Assembly (NCBI RefSeq): GCF_036322805.1
Contig: NZ_AP027272.1
Location: 1,550,001 to 1,614,000 of the forward strand
Length of the DNA: 64,000 bases
Origin: Planctobacterium marinum
GTDB taxonomy: Bacteria > Pseudomonadota > Gammaproteobacteria > Enterobacterales > Alteromonadaceae
Direction: 5' to 3'
Below are positions 45,857-55,712 of this stretch, one piece after another; position 1 is the stretch's first letter; each line of letters opens with the position of its first letter. The notes below the pieces were generated by a model. The model saw only the letters and a list, made by a program, of their open reading frames with translations, did not search any database and was not told the origin of the DNA. A program made the translations under genes and the position numbers.

Positions 45857-46621
45857 ATGTCTGTTGCAAAAATCCTGTCTAATCGCATTGAATTGAGCAA
45901 TGTCAGTCAATCGTTTTTGAGTAACGATAAAAAAATCACCCTATTTAGCGATGTGAATTTGAGTATCCAGCAAGGGCACTCATACGCTATCACGGGTCCA
46001 TCGGGCTCGGGTAAATCCAGTTTGTTGACCTTAATGTCAGGATTGTGTGAGCCCACAACAGGCAATTGTCAGTATCAGGACGCAAATGGCACCATTCCAT
46101 TGCCTCAAATCCGTGACAAAATCGGCTTTATTTTTCAACAGTTCCATTTGTTACCTGAACTAAATGCCCTAAATAATGTCGCCTTACCCTTGAAACTGCG
46201 GGGCCATAAAGGCGCCTTAGACAAAGCCCGCTATTGGTTAGAAAAAGTAGGTCTGGAAGATCGGATGCAGCATAAACCCTCACAGCTGAGCGGCGGTGAA
46301 CAGCAGAGAGTCGCCATTGCCAGAGCGCTGGTATTCAATCCAGAGTTTATTTTTGCCGATGAACCCACCGGCAACTTAGATCCCGGATCTGCCGCTGAAA
46401 TCAGTCAGTTGTTATTATCAAGCTGCAGTGAAAACGGCGCCGGTTTGGTGATCGTTACCCACAGCGAAAGATTAGCGACGCAGGCTGAATTCAGCCTCAG
46501 CTTACCTGTTAAACCTTTTGAGTGGCATTCATCTGAGGTTGAAAAAAGTCACGGGAAGGAGAATCAAAACAAGGAAAACCATAACAAGGGAAGCCAGCAA
46601 GGGGAGAGACACTATGCTTAG
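45857..46621 (+). CDS. ABC exporter ATPase, LolD/MacB type
   Basis: 254 residues: Walker [11 protein letters not shown] loop [21 protein letters not shown], signature [15 protein letters not shown], Walker [13 protein letters not shown] and switch His in VTHSER. Closest in type to the LolD/YbbA/MacB ATPases that drive mechanotransmission rather than bulk transport. The C terminus has an odd Lys/Asn/Gln-rich tail ([17 protein letters not shown]). Overlaps the permease gene by 8 bp and is preceded by response-regulator box A. Confidence 0.93.
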   Translation: MSVAKILSNRIELSNVSQSFLSNDKKITLFSDVNLSIQQGHSYAITGPSGSGKSSLLTLMSGLCEPTTGNCQYQDANGTIPLPQIRDKIGFIFQQFHLLPELNALNNVALPLKLRGHKGALDKARYWLEKVGLEDRMQHKPSQLSGGEQQRVAIARALVFNPEFIFADEPTGNLDPGSAAEISQLLLSSCSENGAGLVIVTHSERLATQAEFSLSLPVKPFEWHSSEVEKSHGKENQNKENHNKGSQQGERHYA

Positions 46622-49094
46622 TCAGGTAGTCAGCCTCGCATGGCAGGTTTATCGCGAAGAAAAGCGTCAAAACCAGCAACGATTTATGCGCTTGATTCAG
46701 GTGTTGCTGATGACACTAATCGTCACTTTGAGTCTGGTGAGTAACTCCATTCAGGGTTTTCTTACAGACAATCTCAACAACCTGTTAGGCGCTGACTTAG
46801 TGTTGCAGGAAAGGCGAGAATTAAATTCTGATGAGTTACAAAGTCTGAGGGCAATGTCACAACAGATTGTATTAACCAGGAGCTTGTCTACTACGCTGAC
46901 CAATAACAATCAGTGGCAAAGTGTTAAGCTGAAAACCGCAGCCCAGGGGTATCCACTGCAAGGTGAGCTGTTGCTGGCTGATGATTTAAAATCAAAAGCT
47001 TATGCTCATAGTGGTGTCCCGAAACAGGGCGAAATCTGGCTGGATTCCCGCTTATTGGCAGGACTATCTGCCCAAATTGGTGACAGGATTAGCATTGCCA
47101 ACAAAGTACTGCAGGTAACTCGCGTACTGGTTCACGAACCCGACAGGTTAATGGAAGGGCATAATGTGCAGATGCGGGCCATGGTTAACCCCATGGATTT
47201 TAATGTCATGGGCTTTGCTGTTGATATTATTGAACACCGCTATCTGGTGGCGGCTGATAAATCCCAGATAGACGCCATTATAAATTGGCAAAAATCAGTT
47301 ATACCAGCTGCCGGTGTGCACCATAAGCAGGGGGCGCATCCGCTGGCGCTGTTCTGGAAACGCACGGAAAACTTTATTGGCCTTGCCTCCATTATTTTGT
47401 TTTTCATGGCAGCTATTGCCATGCAACAGCTAACCCGTGTCCAGATGCGTAAGGAGCTGTTTTTCACTGCGGTATGCCAAAGTTTTGGAGCAAACCGCGC
47501 TATGTCTTTGGGGATATCGATGTTGAAGTGGAGCTTGCAATGCCTTTCGATTTTTCCGCTGGTGCTATTGCTGTCTACCTTGTGTCACTGGCTGGCTATT
47601 AACCTGTTAAGCGAGACGTTTCCTCAATTGCAATGGCAGCTAAATATCATGTTGTCGTTCACCAGCCTTATTGCGGTGACGGCAGTATTCTTGGTGTTTC
47701 AGTTGCCCGTCTGGTTAGCCTTGAAACAATCCGCCATTATGAACCTGATCCACAACAAAACTAAAAAGTTACATCAAGGCACTATGTGGCTTTGCGCGCT
47801 GTTGATTCTGTCTGCTGTGGCAATTTATTATTCCGACAATATGCTCTTAACCTTCATGGTGCTGGGTAGCATGGCGGTGAGTATTGCGCTGATTTTAGCG
47901 CTAAGCTGGTTATTGCTTACCTCGGGTGAAGCTGTGACCCGTAACTTCTCTGGTTTGATGCCGTTCGCCCTTTACATGATGAAACAGCGCCTGCTGAGTA
48001 AATGTACCCAGATATTAGGTGTTGGTTTGTGCGCGTTTTTGTTGTTATTTACCTTGATGTTATTGCGTGATTTCGGCAGCAGTTTGTCATCTTACCAACG
48101 CCAGCATGATGGCAACTTGTTAGTGTCGCAAGCGAGCGAAGCGCAGATGCAGGACGTGTTAAAGTGGACGCAAGAACAAGGTATTCAGGTTCGACAAAAC
48201 AAGCCTTACCTGCATGCCAAACTTATTGAAATCAATGGCCTGGATCTGGACGAGTTTACTCAAACCCCTAGTGAAAGCCTGGCGGTATTAAAACAATCTA
48301 TCCGTTTGCATTGGACACAGTCGATACCCGAGAACAATCGAATTGTGGCAGGGCAGTGGTGGTCAGCCGACAGCACTGACTGGCAACAGGTTTCGGTAGA
48401 AGATGAAGTCCTCACCGACTTAGGTTTAAATATTGGTGATCGTTTGCGTTTAGTCGTCGCTGACAACGCTTATGATTTTACCATAGTGGCCAGTCACGCT
48501 TTCAAACCCGGAGCCGGCTCCATTACTTTTTGGGTGCAGATGCCACAGAGTGCCATGGCTCATATTGCGGCACCGCAATACCACATGGCCAGCCTGGAGC
48601 TGCAGGAGGCGCAGTTCGAACAGTTATCTGCTCTGTGGCAATTGCACCCTTCGCTGCGCATGGTTTCTCTACAGGAATTGACTGAACGTTTTGACTCAAT
48701 TCTGAAAATGGTGACACAAGTGGTGGCTACCTTCGCCTCGCTGATATTGCTGCTGTCTGCCATTGTTATTTTGGCCACTATTCATGCACTGGAGGCGGAC
48801 GAGCGCAAGAAAAATGGGGTGATACAGAGCTTTGGTTTTGCCCGCAATACTTGTTTAAAACTGACATTAATTGAGTGGATAGTGACGGGCAGTATTGCGG
48901 CTTGCGGGGCAATACTGGGCACCTGGCTTGCGGGAAGCTTGATTTATCAGTCGCAGTTCTCTATGCCCTGGCAGCCAGATATAAGTTGGTTGCTGTTAAC
49001 GCTTATGGCCATGGTTGCTTTTGTAGTGAGCCTTGGGCTGATGGCCAGTAAACGCAGTTTGTCCAGTTCTGTCAGGGAGTTAATGTTGGATTAA
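46614..49094 (+). CDS. FtsX-like ABC permease (YbbP type)
   Basis: The frame is open from 46518, but ATG 46614 (GGGGAGAGA upstream) overlaps the ATPase stop and gives 826 residues. Pattern: TM1, a large periplasmic domain (about 60-250), a block of TMs (ASIILFFMAAIAMQQL onward) including several extra central helices, a second periplasmic domain and three C-terminal TMs with a final FtsX block (ATIHALEADERKKNGVIQSFG). The duplicated FtsX layout is that of YbbP-type permeases. With the ATPase it probably moves a lipid, peptide or lipoprotein from the inner membrane. Confidence 0.9.
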   Translation: MLSQVVSLAWQVYREEKRQNQQRFMRLIQVLLMTLIVTLSLVSNSIQGFLTDNLNNLLGADLVLQERRELNSDELQSLRAMSQQIVLTRSLSTTLTNNNQWQSVKLKTAAQGYPLQGELLLADDLKSKAYAHSGVPKQGEIWLDSRLLAGLSAQIGDRISIANKVLQVTRVLVHEPDRLMEGHNVQMRAMVNPMDFNVMGFAVDIIEHRYLVAADKSQIDAIINWQKSVIPAAGVHHKQGAHPLALFWKRTENFIGLASIILFFMAAIAMQQLTRVQMRKELFFTAVCQSFGANRAMSLGISMLKWSLQCLSIFPLVLLLSTLCHWLAINLLSETFPQLQWQLNIMLSFTSLIAVTAVFLVFQLPVWLALKQSAIMNLIHNKTKKLHQGTMWLCALLILSAVAIYYSDNMLLTFMVLGSMAVSIALILALSWLLLTSGEAVTRNFSGLMPFALYMMKQRLLSKCTQILGVGLCAFLLLFTLMLLRDFGSSLSSYQRQHDGNLLVSQASEAQMQDVLKWTQEQGIQVRQNKPYLHAKLIEINGLDLDEFTQTPSESLAVLKQSIRLHWTQSIPENNRIVAGQWWSADSTDWQQVSVEDEVLTDLGLNIGDRLRLVVADNAYDFTIVASHAFKPGAGSITFWVQMPQSAMAHIAAPQYHMASLELQEAQFEQLSALWQLHPSLRMVSLQELTERFDSILKMVTQVVATFASLILLLSAIVILATIHALEADERKKNGVIQSFGFARNTCLKLTLIEWIVTGSIAACGAILGTWLAGSLIYQSQFSMPWQPDISWLLLTLMAMVAFVVSLGLMASKRSLSSSVRELMLD

Positions 49095-49271
49095 AGCGCA
49101 GAAACATGTTTTCGCACCGCTTGTTTGAAAGGTGATACGGAAATCACCGAATACAATGTTGTACACTTTTTTACAGATAGAGCCATTGGATTTTATTATC
49201 ACATTTGGTGTAATTAATTAACCTTAAGTGTAAAGCCATCCCAACAAAAAAGCCAAAAGGGAATTTAATCA

Positions 49272-50377
49272 ATGCGCTCTATATTTCAATTTTGCAATGC
49301 ACAGCAATATCTTCCTGGAACCCACCTGAAGGGGACTCTTTCACTTTTATGCGCAGTACTTATGCTCAGTGCTTGTGGTAGTGACAAAAGCGTTACTTCT
49401 GAGCCCACACCTGTAGATCCGACTCCGGTTGATCCAACACCTGAGTTTACTCACATAGGGTTAAACGAGCACGTTATAAAAAGACTGGTTTTACACAATG
49501 ACGAGTTGATTGCGGCTACTGATCAGGGCATATATCGTTTGGATGAACAGGAACAATGGCAATTGTTGATGATCTTCATTTTATTCTGAGCTATCAAAGC
49601 CGGGGTGCTAACCATATCAGTGAGAGTATTGATGGCGGAGCCTCTTGGCTTGAGGTACCGGGAGGCTTTAGCCAGTACAACGAAGCGCCAAAAGGTGAGA
49701 GTGTTGAGCCGGCATTCAGATTGCTTTACCAAGGGGAGAAATTCTACGGAAGTGGCCATGATGCTTTGGCGGTGTCGGATGATTTAGGACGGACATGGCA
49801 AAAATTAGTGGGTAGTTGAAATGGTTTTGCCCGGGGCACGTCATTACTGGCAAGAAATACAACCGATGAGTTCGTTTGGTACGGCGGCTAGAGGGCATTC
49901 GAAAATCCGGTGTTAAGACGTTACTCAGAGACCGAACTGTCACTGTTTGAAGTATCCAATATTGACGATGTACTACCTGTACCCAGCAGTGTTTATGGCT
50001 TTGCGTATTCTGACCTATTCCAGAACAGAGTTTATGTGAAAGGCGAAGGTGGTATCGTCTACAGTGACGATGCTGGAGAAAACTGGCATCCCTTGCATGT
50101 TAACGATAACTATCGATTTTATTTTGATTTCGCGCTGTTTTCTGAGGACGAGGAAACCTTTTACACCGCGGGCTGGGATAAGAATTATGAAAGTCCACAG
50201 CCGTTGATAGTGGAAGTCAGTCGAGATTCAGGGCAGACATGGCAGTCTTTTCAGTATGACGATGCCGAGCTTTTAGGTGGGGTATATAGTTTAACAGAGC
50301 ACCGCTCTCAGTCTGTGGATACACTTTATCTGGGGCTGTATAAAGGTGGGGTTATGAAGGTTGAATTTAATCGTTAG
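49272..50377 (+). pseudogene. decayed BNR/sialidase-repeat lipoprotein gene
   Basis: The frame from 49272 encodes a lipoprotein signal (LLCAVLMLSACGS), a VDPTPVDPTPE linker and the first propeller strand, then is lost at about 49556-49575 and ends at 49589. The coding signal resumes in another frame (VDDLHFILSYQSRGANHI...), is broken by TGA 49817-49819 and TAG 49889-49891, and continues to 50377 with BNR/Asp-box-like repeats (YSDDAGENWHPL, SRDSGQTWQSF). One frameshift and two stops in one gene mark it as inactive. Confidence 0.82.
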
Positions 50378-50416
50378 TGAGCGTTCATCGAACGGTTGTT
50401 TCACAATTATTAATGC

Positions 50417-50449
50417 CGGGTGCTTTCAGCATCCGACTGGTTCTTTTTA
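50417..50449 (+). terminator. probable terminator after the BNR pseudogene
   Basis: Stem CGGGTGCT / AGCATCCG with a 3-nt loop (one G-U pair), followed by a short spacer and TTCTTTTT. It isolates the pseudogene from the DJ-1 operon promoter. Confidence 0.5.
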
Positions 50450-50500
50450 GGGTGTCACTCGTCGCATTTATCTTCGGTTAATAAGCCGTAATTTTGCTGT

Positions 50501-50518
50501 TTTCACATCTGTTTCACG
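50501..50518 (+). promoter_or_regulatory. tandem response-regulator box B (TTTCACA-TCTG-TTTCACG)
   Basis: Same repeat and spacing as box A, ten bases ahead of TATCTT (50529-50534). It faces the DJ-1/response-regulator/kinase operon, indicating autoregulation. Confidence 0.65.
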
Positions 50519-50561
50519 CCTTATTAAGTATCTTGCACTCTCAAATTAAAGGAGAGTGGAA

Positions 50562-51719
50562 ATGAGACTACTTAAACACAGTTTTCGATTAATTTTGTGT
50601 TGTTTGACGTTGAGTACAACGGCACTAGTCACAGCTGAAGAAAACCAAAAACAGGTTTTGCTGGTGTTGAGTGGCTATGGTCAACATGAAGTGGCTGACC
50701 AGGCGGGGCAGGTGACCCAGGAAGAGCGTCCCGGTTACGAGTTTGATGAATTTTCAAAAGCTTACCTGGTGTTTAAAGAAAACGGTATTGCCGTAGATAT
50801 TGCCAGCCCCAAAGGCGGTGCGGTGCAGGCTGATAAATACGACCCGGAGAAACCTTTTAACGCTCGCGTGCTGGCAGACAAAGCCATTATGGCTAAGCTG
50901 GAAAATACCCTATCAACTGCCTCTATTGATGTTGAAAATTACCATGGGGTGTTTGTGGTGGGCGGTAAAGGCGCCATGTTCGATTTACCAAAAGACCAAC
51001 AATTACAAGCATTTATTGCGGATATCTACGAGCGCCAGGGAGTGGTGGCTGCGGTTTGCCACGGTCCTGCTGCGCTGGTGGATGTGAAGCTCACTGATGG
51101 AAGTTACCTGGTAGCAGGTAAAGCGGTGAACGGATTCACCAACCACGAGGAGCAGCTATTTGGCAAAAAATGGCTGCCCGAGTTTGATTTCTTGTTACAA
51201 GATAAGTTGACAGAGCGAGGTGGTCGCTTTCAGTCTTCTGATATCATGTTGAGCCATGTCGCTAGCGATACTCGCTTGATCACCGGACAGAATCCGTCTT
51301 CGACAGTGGATGTGGCATTAGAAATGGTTAAGGCGCTTGGGGTGAATAAGGTTAATGCATTGTCGTTTCGCGATGACAGAACCATGGCCCAGATCGCGGC
51401 ATTTTTATCTGGAGAATCAAGTGCATTGAATGCGATGGCAGCGGATAAAGAATATTATCATATTCCCCTTGCTGGTATGTACGGCTACTATTATCTCAAT
51501 GTTGCACAATCGGATCAGCAGTTACAGCAAGCTCTGGCCCTGATGCAGTTGGCACAGAAAAGTATTAACAATCCAAGGCTGGATATGCAAATAGCAGAAA
51601 CTCAACATAAACTGGGTGACTACAAAAAAGCGGTTGCCACATTACATGCCATCCTGGCTCAGCACCCTGATTTTGAACCTGCTGAGAAGATGTTGAGCAA
51701 TTTGACCACCAGTAGTTAA
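50562..51719 (+). CDS. secreted DJ-1/PfpI-like protein with TPR tail
   Basis: ATG 50562 is preferred over the in-frame GTG at 50556 because AAGGAGAG is then correctly spaced; 385 residues. Signal peptide (LILCCLTLSTTALVTA, cleavage about residue 26). Residues ~30-265 are a class I glutamine amidotransferase-like/DJ-1 domain of Hsp31 type, with the nucleophile Cys in AAVCHGPAALVD followed by His. Residues ~300-385 hold TPR-like repeats (KLGDYKKAVATLHAILAQHPDFEPA). An exported DJ-1 domain fused to TPRs is unusual. It leads an operon with a two-component system 15 bp downstream. Confidence 0.87.
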   Translation: MRLLKHSFRLILCCLTLSTTALVTAEENQKQVLLVLSGYGQHEVADQAGQVTQEERPGYEFDEFSKAYLVFKENGIAVDIASPKGGAVQADKYDPEKPFNARVLADKAIMAKLENTLSTASIDVENYHGVFVVGGKGAMFDLPKDQQLQAFIADIYERQGVVAAVCHGPAALVDVKLTDGSYLVAGKAVNGFTNHEEQLFGKKWLPEFDFLLQDKLTERGGRFQSSDIMLSHVASDTRLITGQNPSSTVDVALEMVKALGVNKVNALSFRDDRTMAQIAAFLSGESSALNAMAADKEYYHIPLAGMYGYYYLNVAQSDQQLQQALALMQLAQKSINNPRLDMQIAETQHKLGDYKKAVATLHAILAQHPDFEPAEKMLSNLTTSS

Positions 51720-51734
51720 TAAGTGAAGGAACCC

Positions 51735-52439
51735 ATGACATCATCCCCGGCCATGCATGTATTGTTAGTGGAAGATCAGCTGTCTATTGCCTCTAATATT
51801 GCCGAATATATGGAAGCAAAAGGTTACGTGTTTGATTTTGCAGCAACCGGGGATCAAGGACTGCAGCTGGCTCTGGAAAATTATTATGACGTAATCATAC
51901 TGGACTTAAACTTGCCTGGCATGGACGGTTTGGATGTTTGTCAGCAAATCAGGAGCAATGCCGAGCGTCACATTCCTGTTTTAATGCTCACCGCACGAGA
52001 CAGTATTGACGATAAGGTCTCTGGCTTTCACAGTGGCACCGACGATTACCTGACTAAGCCATTTTCTCTGGAGGAGTTGGAGGTACGCTGTCTGGCATTA
52101 ACACGACGTCATCAACTGCATGTTCAGGATTGCGTGAACCTCGGGCCATTGCAGCTTAATCGCAAACGCAAAACGGTTACCAGGGAGGGCACTCAACTGA
52201 ATTTGAGTAGTATGGGCTATCGCATCTTAACGATTTTGATGGATGCGTTTCCGCAAGTGGTGAGTCGCACTGAGTTGAGTCATAAACTCTGGGGTGATGA
52301 GCCTACCGAATCTGATGCATTGCGCTCCCACATTTATCAGTTGCGCAACGTTCTGGACAAGCCTTTTGATACCCCTTTGTTGAAAACCGTATTTGGTGTT
52401 GGCTTTACCTTGGATATCGATGATAAAAAGCAGAGCTGA
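51735..52439 (+). CDS. OmpR-family response regulator
   Basis: Starts at ATG 51735 (GAAGGAA upstream); about 234 residues. Receiver: VLLVEDQ, phospho-Asp in VIILDLNLP, Lys in LTKPF. Winged helix: LNLSSMGYRILTILMDAFPQVVSRTEL, DALRSHIYQLRNVL, LKTVFGVGFTL. Middle gene of the DJ-1 operon, directly followed by its kinase. Three TTTCACA-N4-TTTCAC boxes nearby (45793, 50501, 54610) are its probable targets. Confidence 0.93.
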   Translation: MTSSPAMHVLLVEDQLSIASNIAEYMEAKGYVFDFAATGDQGLQLALENYYDVIILDLNLPGMDGLDVCQQIRSNAERHIPVLMLTARDSIDDKVSGFHSGTDDYLTKPFSLEELEVRCLALTRRHQLHVQDCVNLGPLQLNRKRKTVTREGTQLNLSSMGYRILTILMDAFPQVVSRTELSHKLWGDEPTESDALRSHIYQLRNVLDKPFDTPLLKTVFGVGFTLDIDDKKQS

Positions 52440-52440
52440 G

Positions 52441-53712
52441 ATGAAATCTAAAACGCCTAAATACCGCAGTTTAAGTCAGCGCATCGTTGTGCAATTTTGT
52501 TTGATGACGGTGGCTTTGTCGCTGTTTTTTGGCATGTTGTCATTCTTGTTTCTCTACGTGGTGGAGGATGGCTTTATTGTAAAAAATATCGCCCGAGAGG
52601 CACGCTATCTGGAAGCCGAATATCAGGCTTCAGGTAGTTGGCCTGAGCCCAGAACCAGCACAATGTCTTTGCATCAGTCAAAACAGAGCTTTCCCGATGA
52701 TATCCGAGACATTGCCTTACAAGAGCCACAGCGCAGCGAGTTTTATGGTGAGCAGGGCAAGCACTACCACGCCTATGAACTTGAAGCTTATCCGGGGGTT
52801 TACTTGTTAGCGGAGGTGAGCGCTGAGCTTCAGGTGCGAAAAATTAAAAGTGGCGTGATCATATTTTTGCTTATTAGCACTTTAATTGTGACGCTTGTGG
52901 CTTGTTTTATTGCCTGGTTGTTGGCCCGAAAAACCACCAAACCTTTGCAGCAGCTGGTCCGACTTGTGGACGGCGTGGCTCCTGAGCAAATACCCGATAA
53001 ATTTGCGGCTCGTTTTCCCAATGACGAGGTGGGTTTGTTAGCCAGCACCCTGGAGCACACGCTAGGCCGCATTGGCGAGGCATTACAACGAGAAAAGTGC
53101 TTCACTCGCGATGCCAGTCATGAGTTGCGCACACCGCTGGCGGTAATTAAAAACGCGGTTGAATTGTACCGCAGCAAAAATGCGCAAGATGAACACAACA
53201 GCGCGATATTAAATCGCATTTACGATGCCGCGACTCAAATGCAAAAAACCGTACAAGCATTGCTGGTTTTGGCAAGAGATGAACACAACACCTCGCCGAA
53301 GCAGACGATTAAACTCATGCCCTTGTTGGAAACGGCAATCCTGGATAATCGTTTGTTGTTAGAAGGCAAGAATGTCGAAATTGACCTGAGTGAGAGTTGC
53401 GCTGTTGAAGTGTTGGCCACGCCGGAAATGTTAAAGGTGTTGTTGGATAATTTGCTCAGCAATGCCTTCCAATATACAAGTGAAGGAACGGTGCGACTCT
53501 GGTGGCAGCAGGGCAGCTTACACATTCAGGACTCTGGGCCGGGAATTGAACTAGAGATATCGGATAAGATCATGGAAGTGGGGGTAAAAGGTACGCAAAG
53601 TACCGGCTTTGGTTTTGGCCTCTCTATTGTCAAACGGTTGTGCGAGCATCAAGGGTGGAGCCTGGCGGTAGAAAGCCAGAAAGGCACCACGGTAACCGTG
53701 GTGTTCTGCTGA
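52441..53712 (+). CDS. sensor histidine kinase of the DJ-1 operon
   Basis: ATG 52441 immediately follows the regulator's stop (1 bp); 423 residues. TM1 about 15-40, short periplasmic loop (~100 residues, with EFYGEQGKHYHAYELEAYPG), TM2 about 140-160, HAMP, HisKA with RDASHELRTPLAVIKN, HATPase with LDNLLSNAFQYT, IQDSGPGIE and GFGFGLSIVKRL. G1 and G2 boxes are intact. Ends one base before the convergent secreted-protein gene. Confidence 0.92.
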   Translation: MKSKTPKYRSLSQRIVVQFCLMTVALSLFFGMLSFLFLYVVEDGFIVKNIAREARYLEAEYQASGSWPEPRTSTMSLHQSKQSFPDDIRDIALQEPQRSEFYGEQGKHYHAYELEAYPGVYLLAEVSAELQVRKIKSGVIIFLLISTLIVTLVACFIAWLLARKTTKPLQQLVRLVDGVAPEQIPDKFAARFPNDEVGLLASTLEHTLGRIGEALQREKCFTRDASHELRTPLAVIKNAVELYRSKNAQDEHNSAILNRIYDAATQMQKTVQALLVLARDEHNTSPKQTIKLMPLLETAILDNRLLLEGKNVEIDLSESCAVEVLATPEMLKVLLDNLLSNAFQYTSEGTVRLWWQQGSLHIQDSGPGIELEISDKIMEVGVKGTQSTGFGFGLSIVKRLCEHQGWSLAVESQKGTTVTVVFC

Positions 53713-54564
53713 TCAGTTGTGGCCCGGTGTCGCCACTTCAGTGCCCTCGACACCACGAGTTATGTTCTTGGCCAATTCTTCCGGCACCTCATAATTACTG
53801 TAAGTGGCCTCTGATACTTCATTGATTTCAGTAAAAAATGCCCAAGTTCCTTGCAGTACCATACGATTTTTGGCGGGTAAAACGCTATCTTGGATTTTAA
53901 TAAAGTGCATTTCCAATAACAGCTTGGTAATGTCGGCACTAAACATCGGAGAGAAGCTGTCCGTATTGCTGATTTCAATACCCTCGATATATTTGTCAAT
54001 TAAGTCGTAATGCAAAATACCTTGTAGCTTACTGGAAGCCTCTTCACCAAATTGGCTCAGATTGACCTCAAAACTCATTTTTAGCCGATCAGACGATATT
54101 GATACTAGCTGTAAGGTTTCCATTTTGATAATTTCTGCCAAACGAAACGAGTAGCTTTGTTCCTGTTTTTGCTTGTCTTTTTTGGCCTTTTTCTTCTGAT
54201 AACGCTCTTGCTCTCTGGTACTCGGCTTGTCACCGTCGATTTGCAATAAGGCCCAACGTTGTCCTTTTGCCGCGAGGGCATTGTGTTGCTCGATACTGCT
54301 GGTTATATCGCCTTCTTCGTCTTCATATTTGCTCAGGGTGTAACTCCAGTTGGTGCGATTGCTTGCACTGAACTGCGTAATGGCTTGCTCAACAGTGCGC
54401 TTCAGTACTTCCGGCTTGCTGAAATCCTGGTTCAACTCAGCTGTTTGCTGTAATTCTGAATGTAGTGAATTGTCTTTAAATTCATGGGTATTGGAAAATG
54501 CTGCGGTACATTGCACACTGCATGTCAGTACCAGCGCTGCCAGTTTGGTTGGTTTTAAATACAT
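53713..54564 (-). CDS. secreted protein, probable target of the adjacent two-component system
   Basis: ATG 54564 (GAGG seven bases upstream) is preferred over ATG 54576; 283 residues with a signal peptide (LAALVLTCSVQCTAAF). The mature protein has a long basic, coiled stretch (REQERYQKKKAKKDKQKQEQ, about residue 125) and beta segments (LKMSFEVNLSQFG, GILHYDLIDKYIEGIEI) without a recognised family. Convergent with the kinase (no gap). A box matching those of the ABC and DJ-1 promoters lies 46 bp upstream on its own strand. Confidence 0.78.
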   Translation of the reverse strand: MYLKPTKLAALVLTCSVQCTAAFSNTHEFKDNSLHSELQQTAELNQDFSKPEVLKRTVEQAITQFSASNRTNWSYTLSKYEDEEGDITSSIEQHNALAAKGQRWALLQIDGDKPSTREQERYQKKKAKKDKQKQEQSYSFRLAEIIKMETLQLVSISSDRLKMSFEVNLSQFGEEASSKLQGILHYDLIDKYIEGIEISNTDSFSPMFSADITKLLLEMHFIKIQDSVLPAKNRMVLQGTWAFFTEINEVSEATYSNYEVPEELAKNITRGVEGTEVATPGHN

Positions 54565-54609
54565 GGAATGCCTCATTGTGTTTTTGAGGCACCAGTTTGC
54601 GGTTTATGG

Positions 54610-54627
54610 CGTGAAATGGTTGTGAAA
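54610..54627 (-). promoter_or_regulatory. tandem response-regulator box C (TTTCACA-ACCA-TTTCACG)
   Basis: Read on the minus strand, the same tandem repeat as boxes A and B, in front of the secreted-protein gene. The -10 at the equivalent distance (CAAACT) is weak. Confidence 0.58.
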
Positions 54628-54638
54628 CAGACTTTCCT

Positions 54639-55712
54639 TTAACCACACTTCAGGGGAGCCTGAACTTCACCTTGTTGTCGGTATTGATTGGGCGTTAAGC
54701 CTGTTTGAGTTTTGAAGGCACGGTTGAAAGGACCCACAGAAGCAAAACCACTCTCCAGCCCCACAACTAAAACAGGCCAGTGTTGTTTGTCTGTGGCAAG
54801 CAATAATTCTTTGGCGTGCTCCACGCGTAATTGGTTGATATATTGATTGAAATTTTTGTCCGGAAATTTCGCTTTGATGGCTCTACCAATTAAATATTCC
54901 GAGACATTGAGTTGCCTGGCCAGATCCGCAACTTTAAGTCCCGATTTTAAGTATTGTTGTTCATCAACTACCAAGGCCTGTAACCGGGCCGCGATTTTAT
55001 CAAGTACCCGTTGGTTAGCAGAATGCTCGTCTTCTTGATGGTTGGCTTCGCTGGCGGTATTACGAGATTGATGAATCCAATATATCAAACCTTGTGTGGT
55101 TAAGATCACCCAGATGCTGACACATGCCACCACTAGCTGGTTGGTTTGAGCACTGAAGTTGGCCGAAGATAGCACCGTTTTGCAAATAACGATTGCGCTA
55201 ATAATGGTGAAAAGGAATAGAATGCGTTGCCGTTTTTCGGTTTTATTAGCTTGCTGAAAGCCGTTCAAACCTTCCCATATGGTGAGCAGTAAAACACAGG
55301 AAGAGAACATCAAGGTTAGCTCCCCTAAGATACCCACTGCAAAAGGTTCTACGACGTTATTAAACTGCCAGATACCATCGACAAACAAATAACCTTGTTT
55401 CAGCATGATAAGCAAACCGAGTGCCACGGCGAAAATGATGTGATGAAGGGCCAGTGCCTGTTGTTTTCGGAATAGTGAGCGAGCCAGTAACCAATAAGCG
55501 TTGCAGGTAGCACAAGCACCCATGCCCAACAAATAACCATAACTACCAATCGCTCCCACTGACAATTTTTGTGCCGTTGCCATAGCCACAGAGCCACAAA
55601 ACAGGGCAAATAATAAATGCATTGTTTGTTTTTGCTTAACGGTAGTTTGTGCCAGCAACAAACTTAGAGTGGTGCCTAACAATATTAGCTGAATGATGGT
55701 CAGTGAATCCAT
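54639..55712 (-). CDS. membrane-anchored AraC-family regulator
   Basis: 357 residues. Seven hydrophobic helices (about 5-215; LTIIQLILLGTTLSLLLA, LLFALFCGSVAMATA, LVVACVSIWVILTTQGLIYWI) then an AraC DNA-binding domain (LKVADLARQLNVSEYLIGRAI, LVVGLESGFASVGPFNRAFKTQTGLTPNQYR). Same 7TM-AraC design as the gene at 14857. It is divergent from the DUF2306 membrane gene, which may be its target. Confidence 0.88.
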   Translation of the reverse strand: MDSLTIIQLILLGTTLSLLLAQTTVKQKQTMHLLFALFCGSVAMATAQKLSVGAIGSYGYLLGMGACATCNAYWLLARSLFRKQQALALHHIIFAVALGLLIMLKQGYLFVDGIWQFNNVVEPFAVGILGELTLMFSSCVLLLTIWEGLNGFQQANKTEKRQRILFLFTIISAIVICKTVLSSANFSAQTNQLVVACVSIWVILTTQGLIYWIHQSRNTASEANHQEDEHSANQRVLDKIAARLQALVVDEQQYLKSGLKVADLARQLNVSEYLIGRAIKAKFPDKNFNQYINQLRVEHAKELLLATDKQHWPVLVVGLESGFASVGPFNRAFKTQTGLTPNQYRQQGEVQAPLKCG

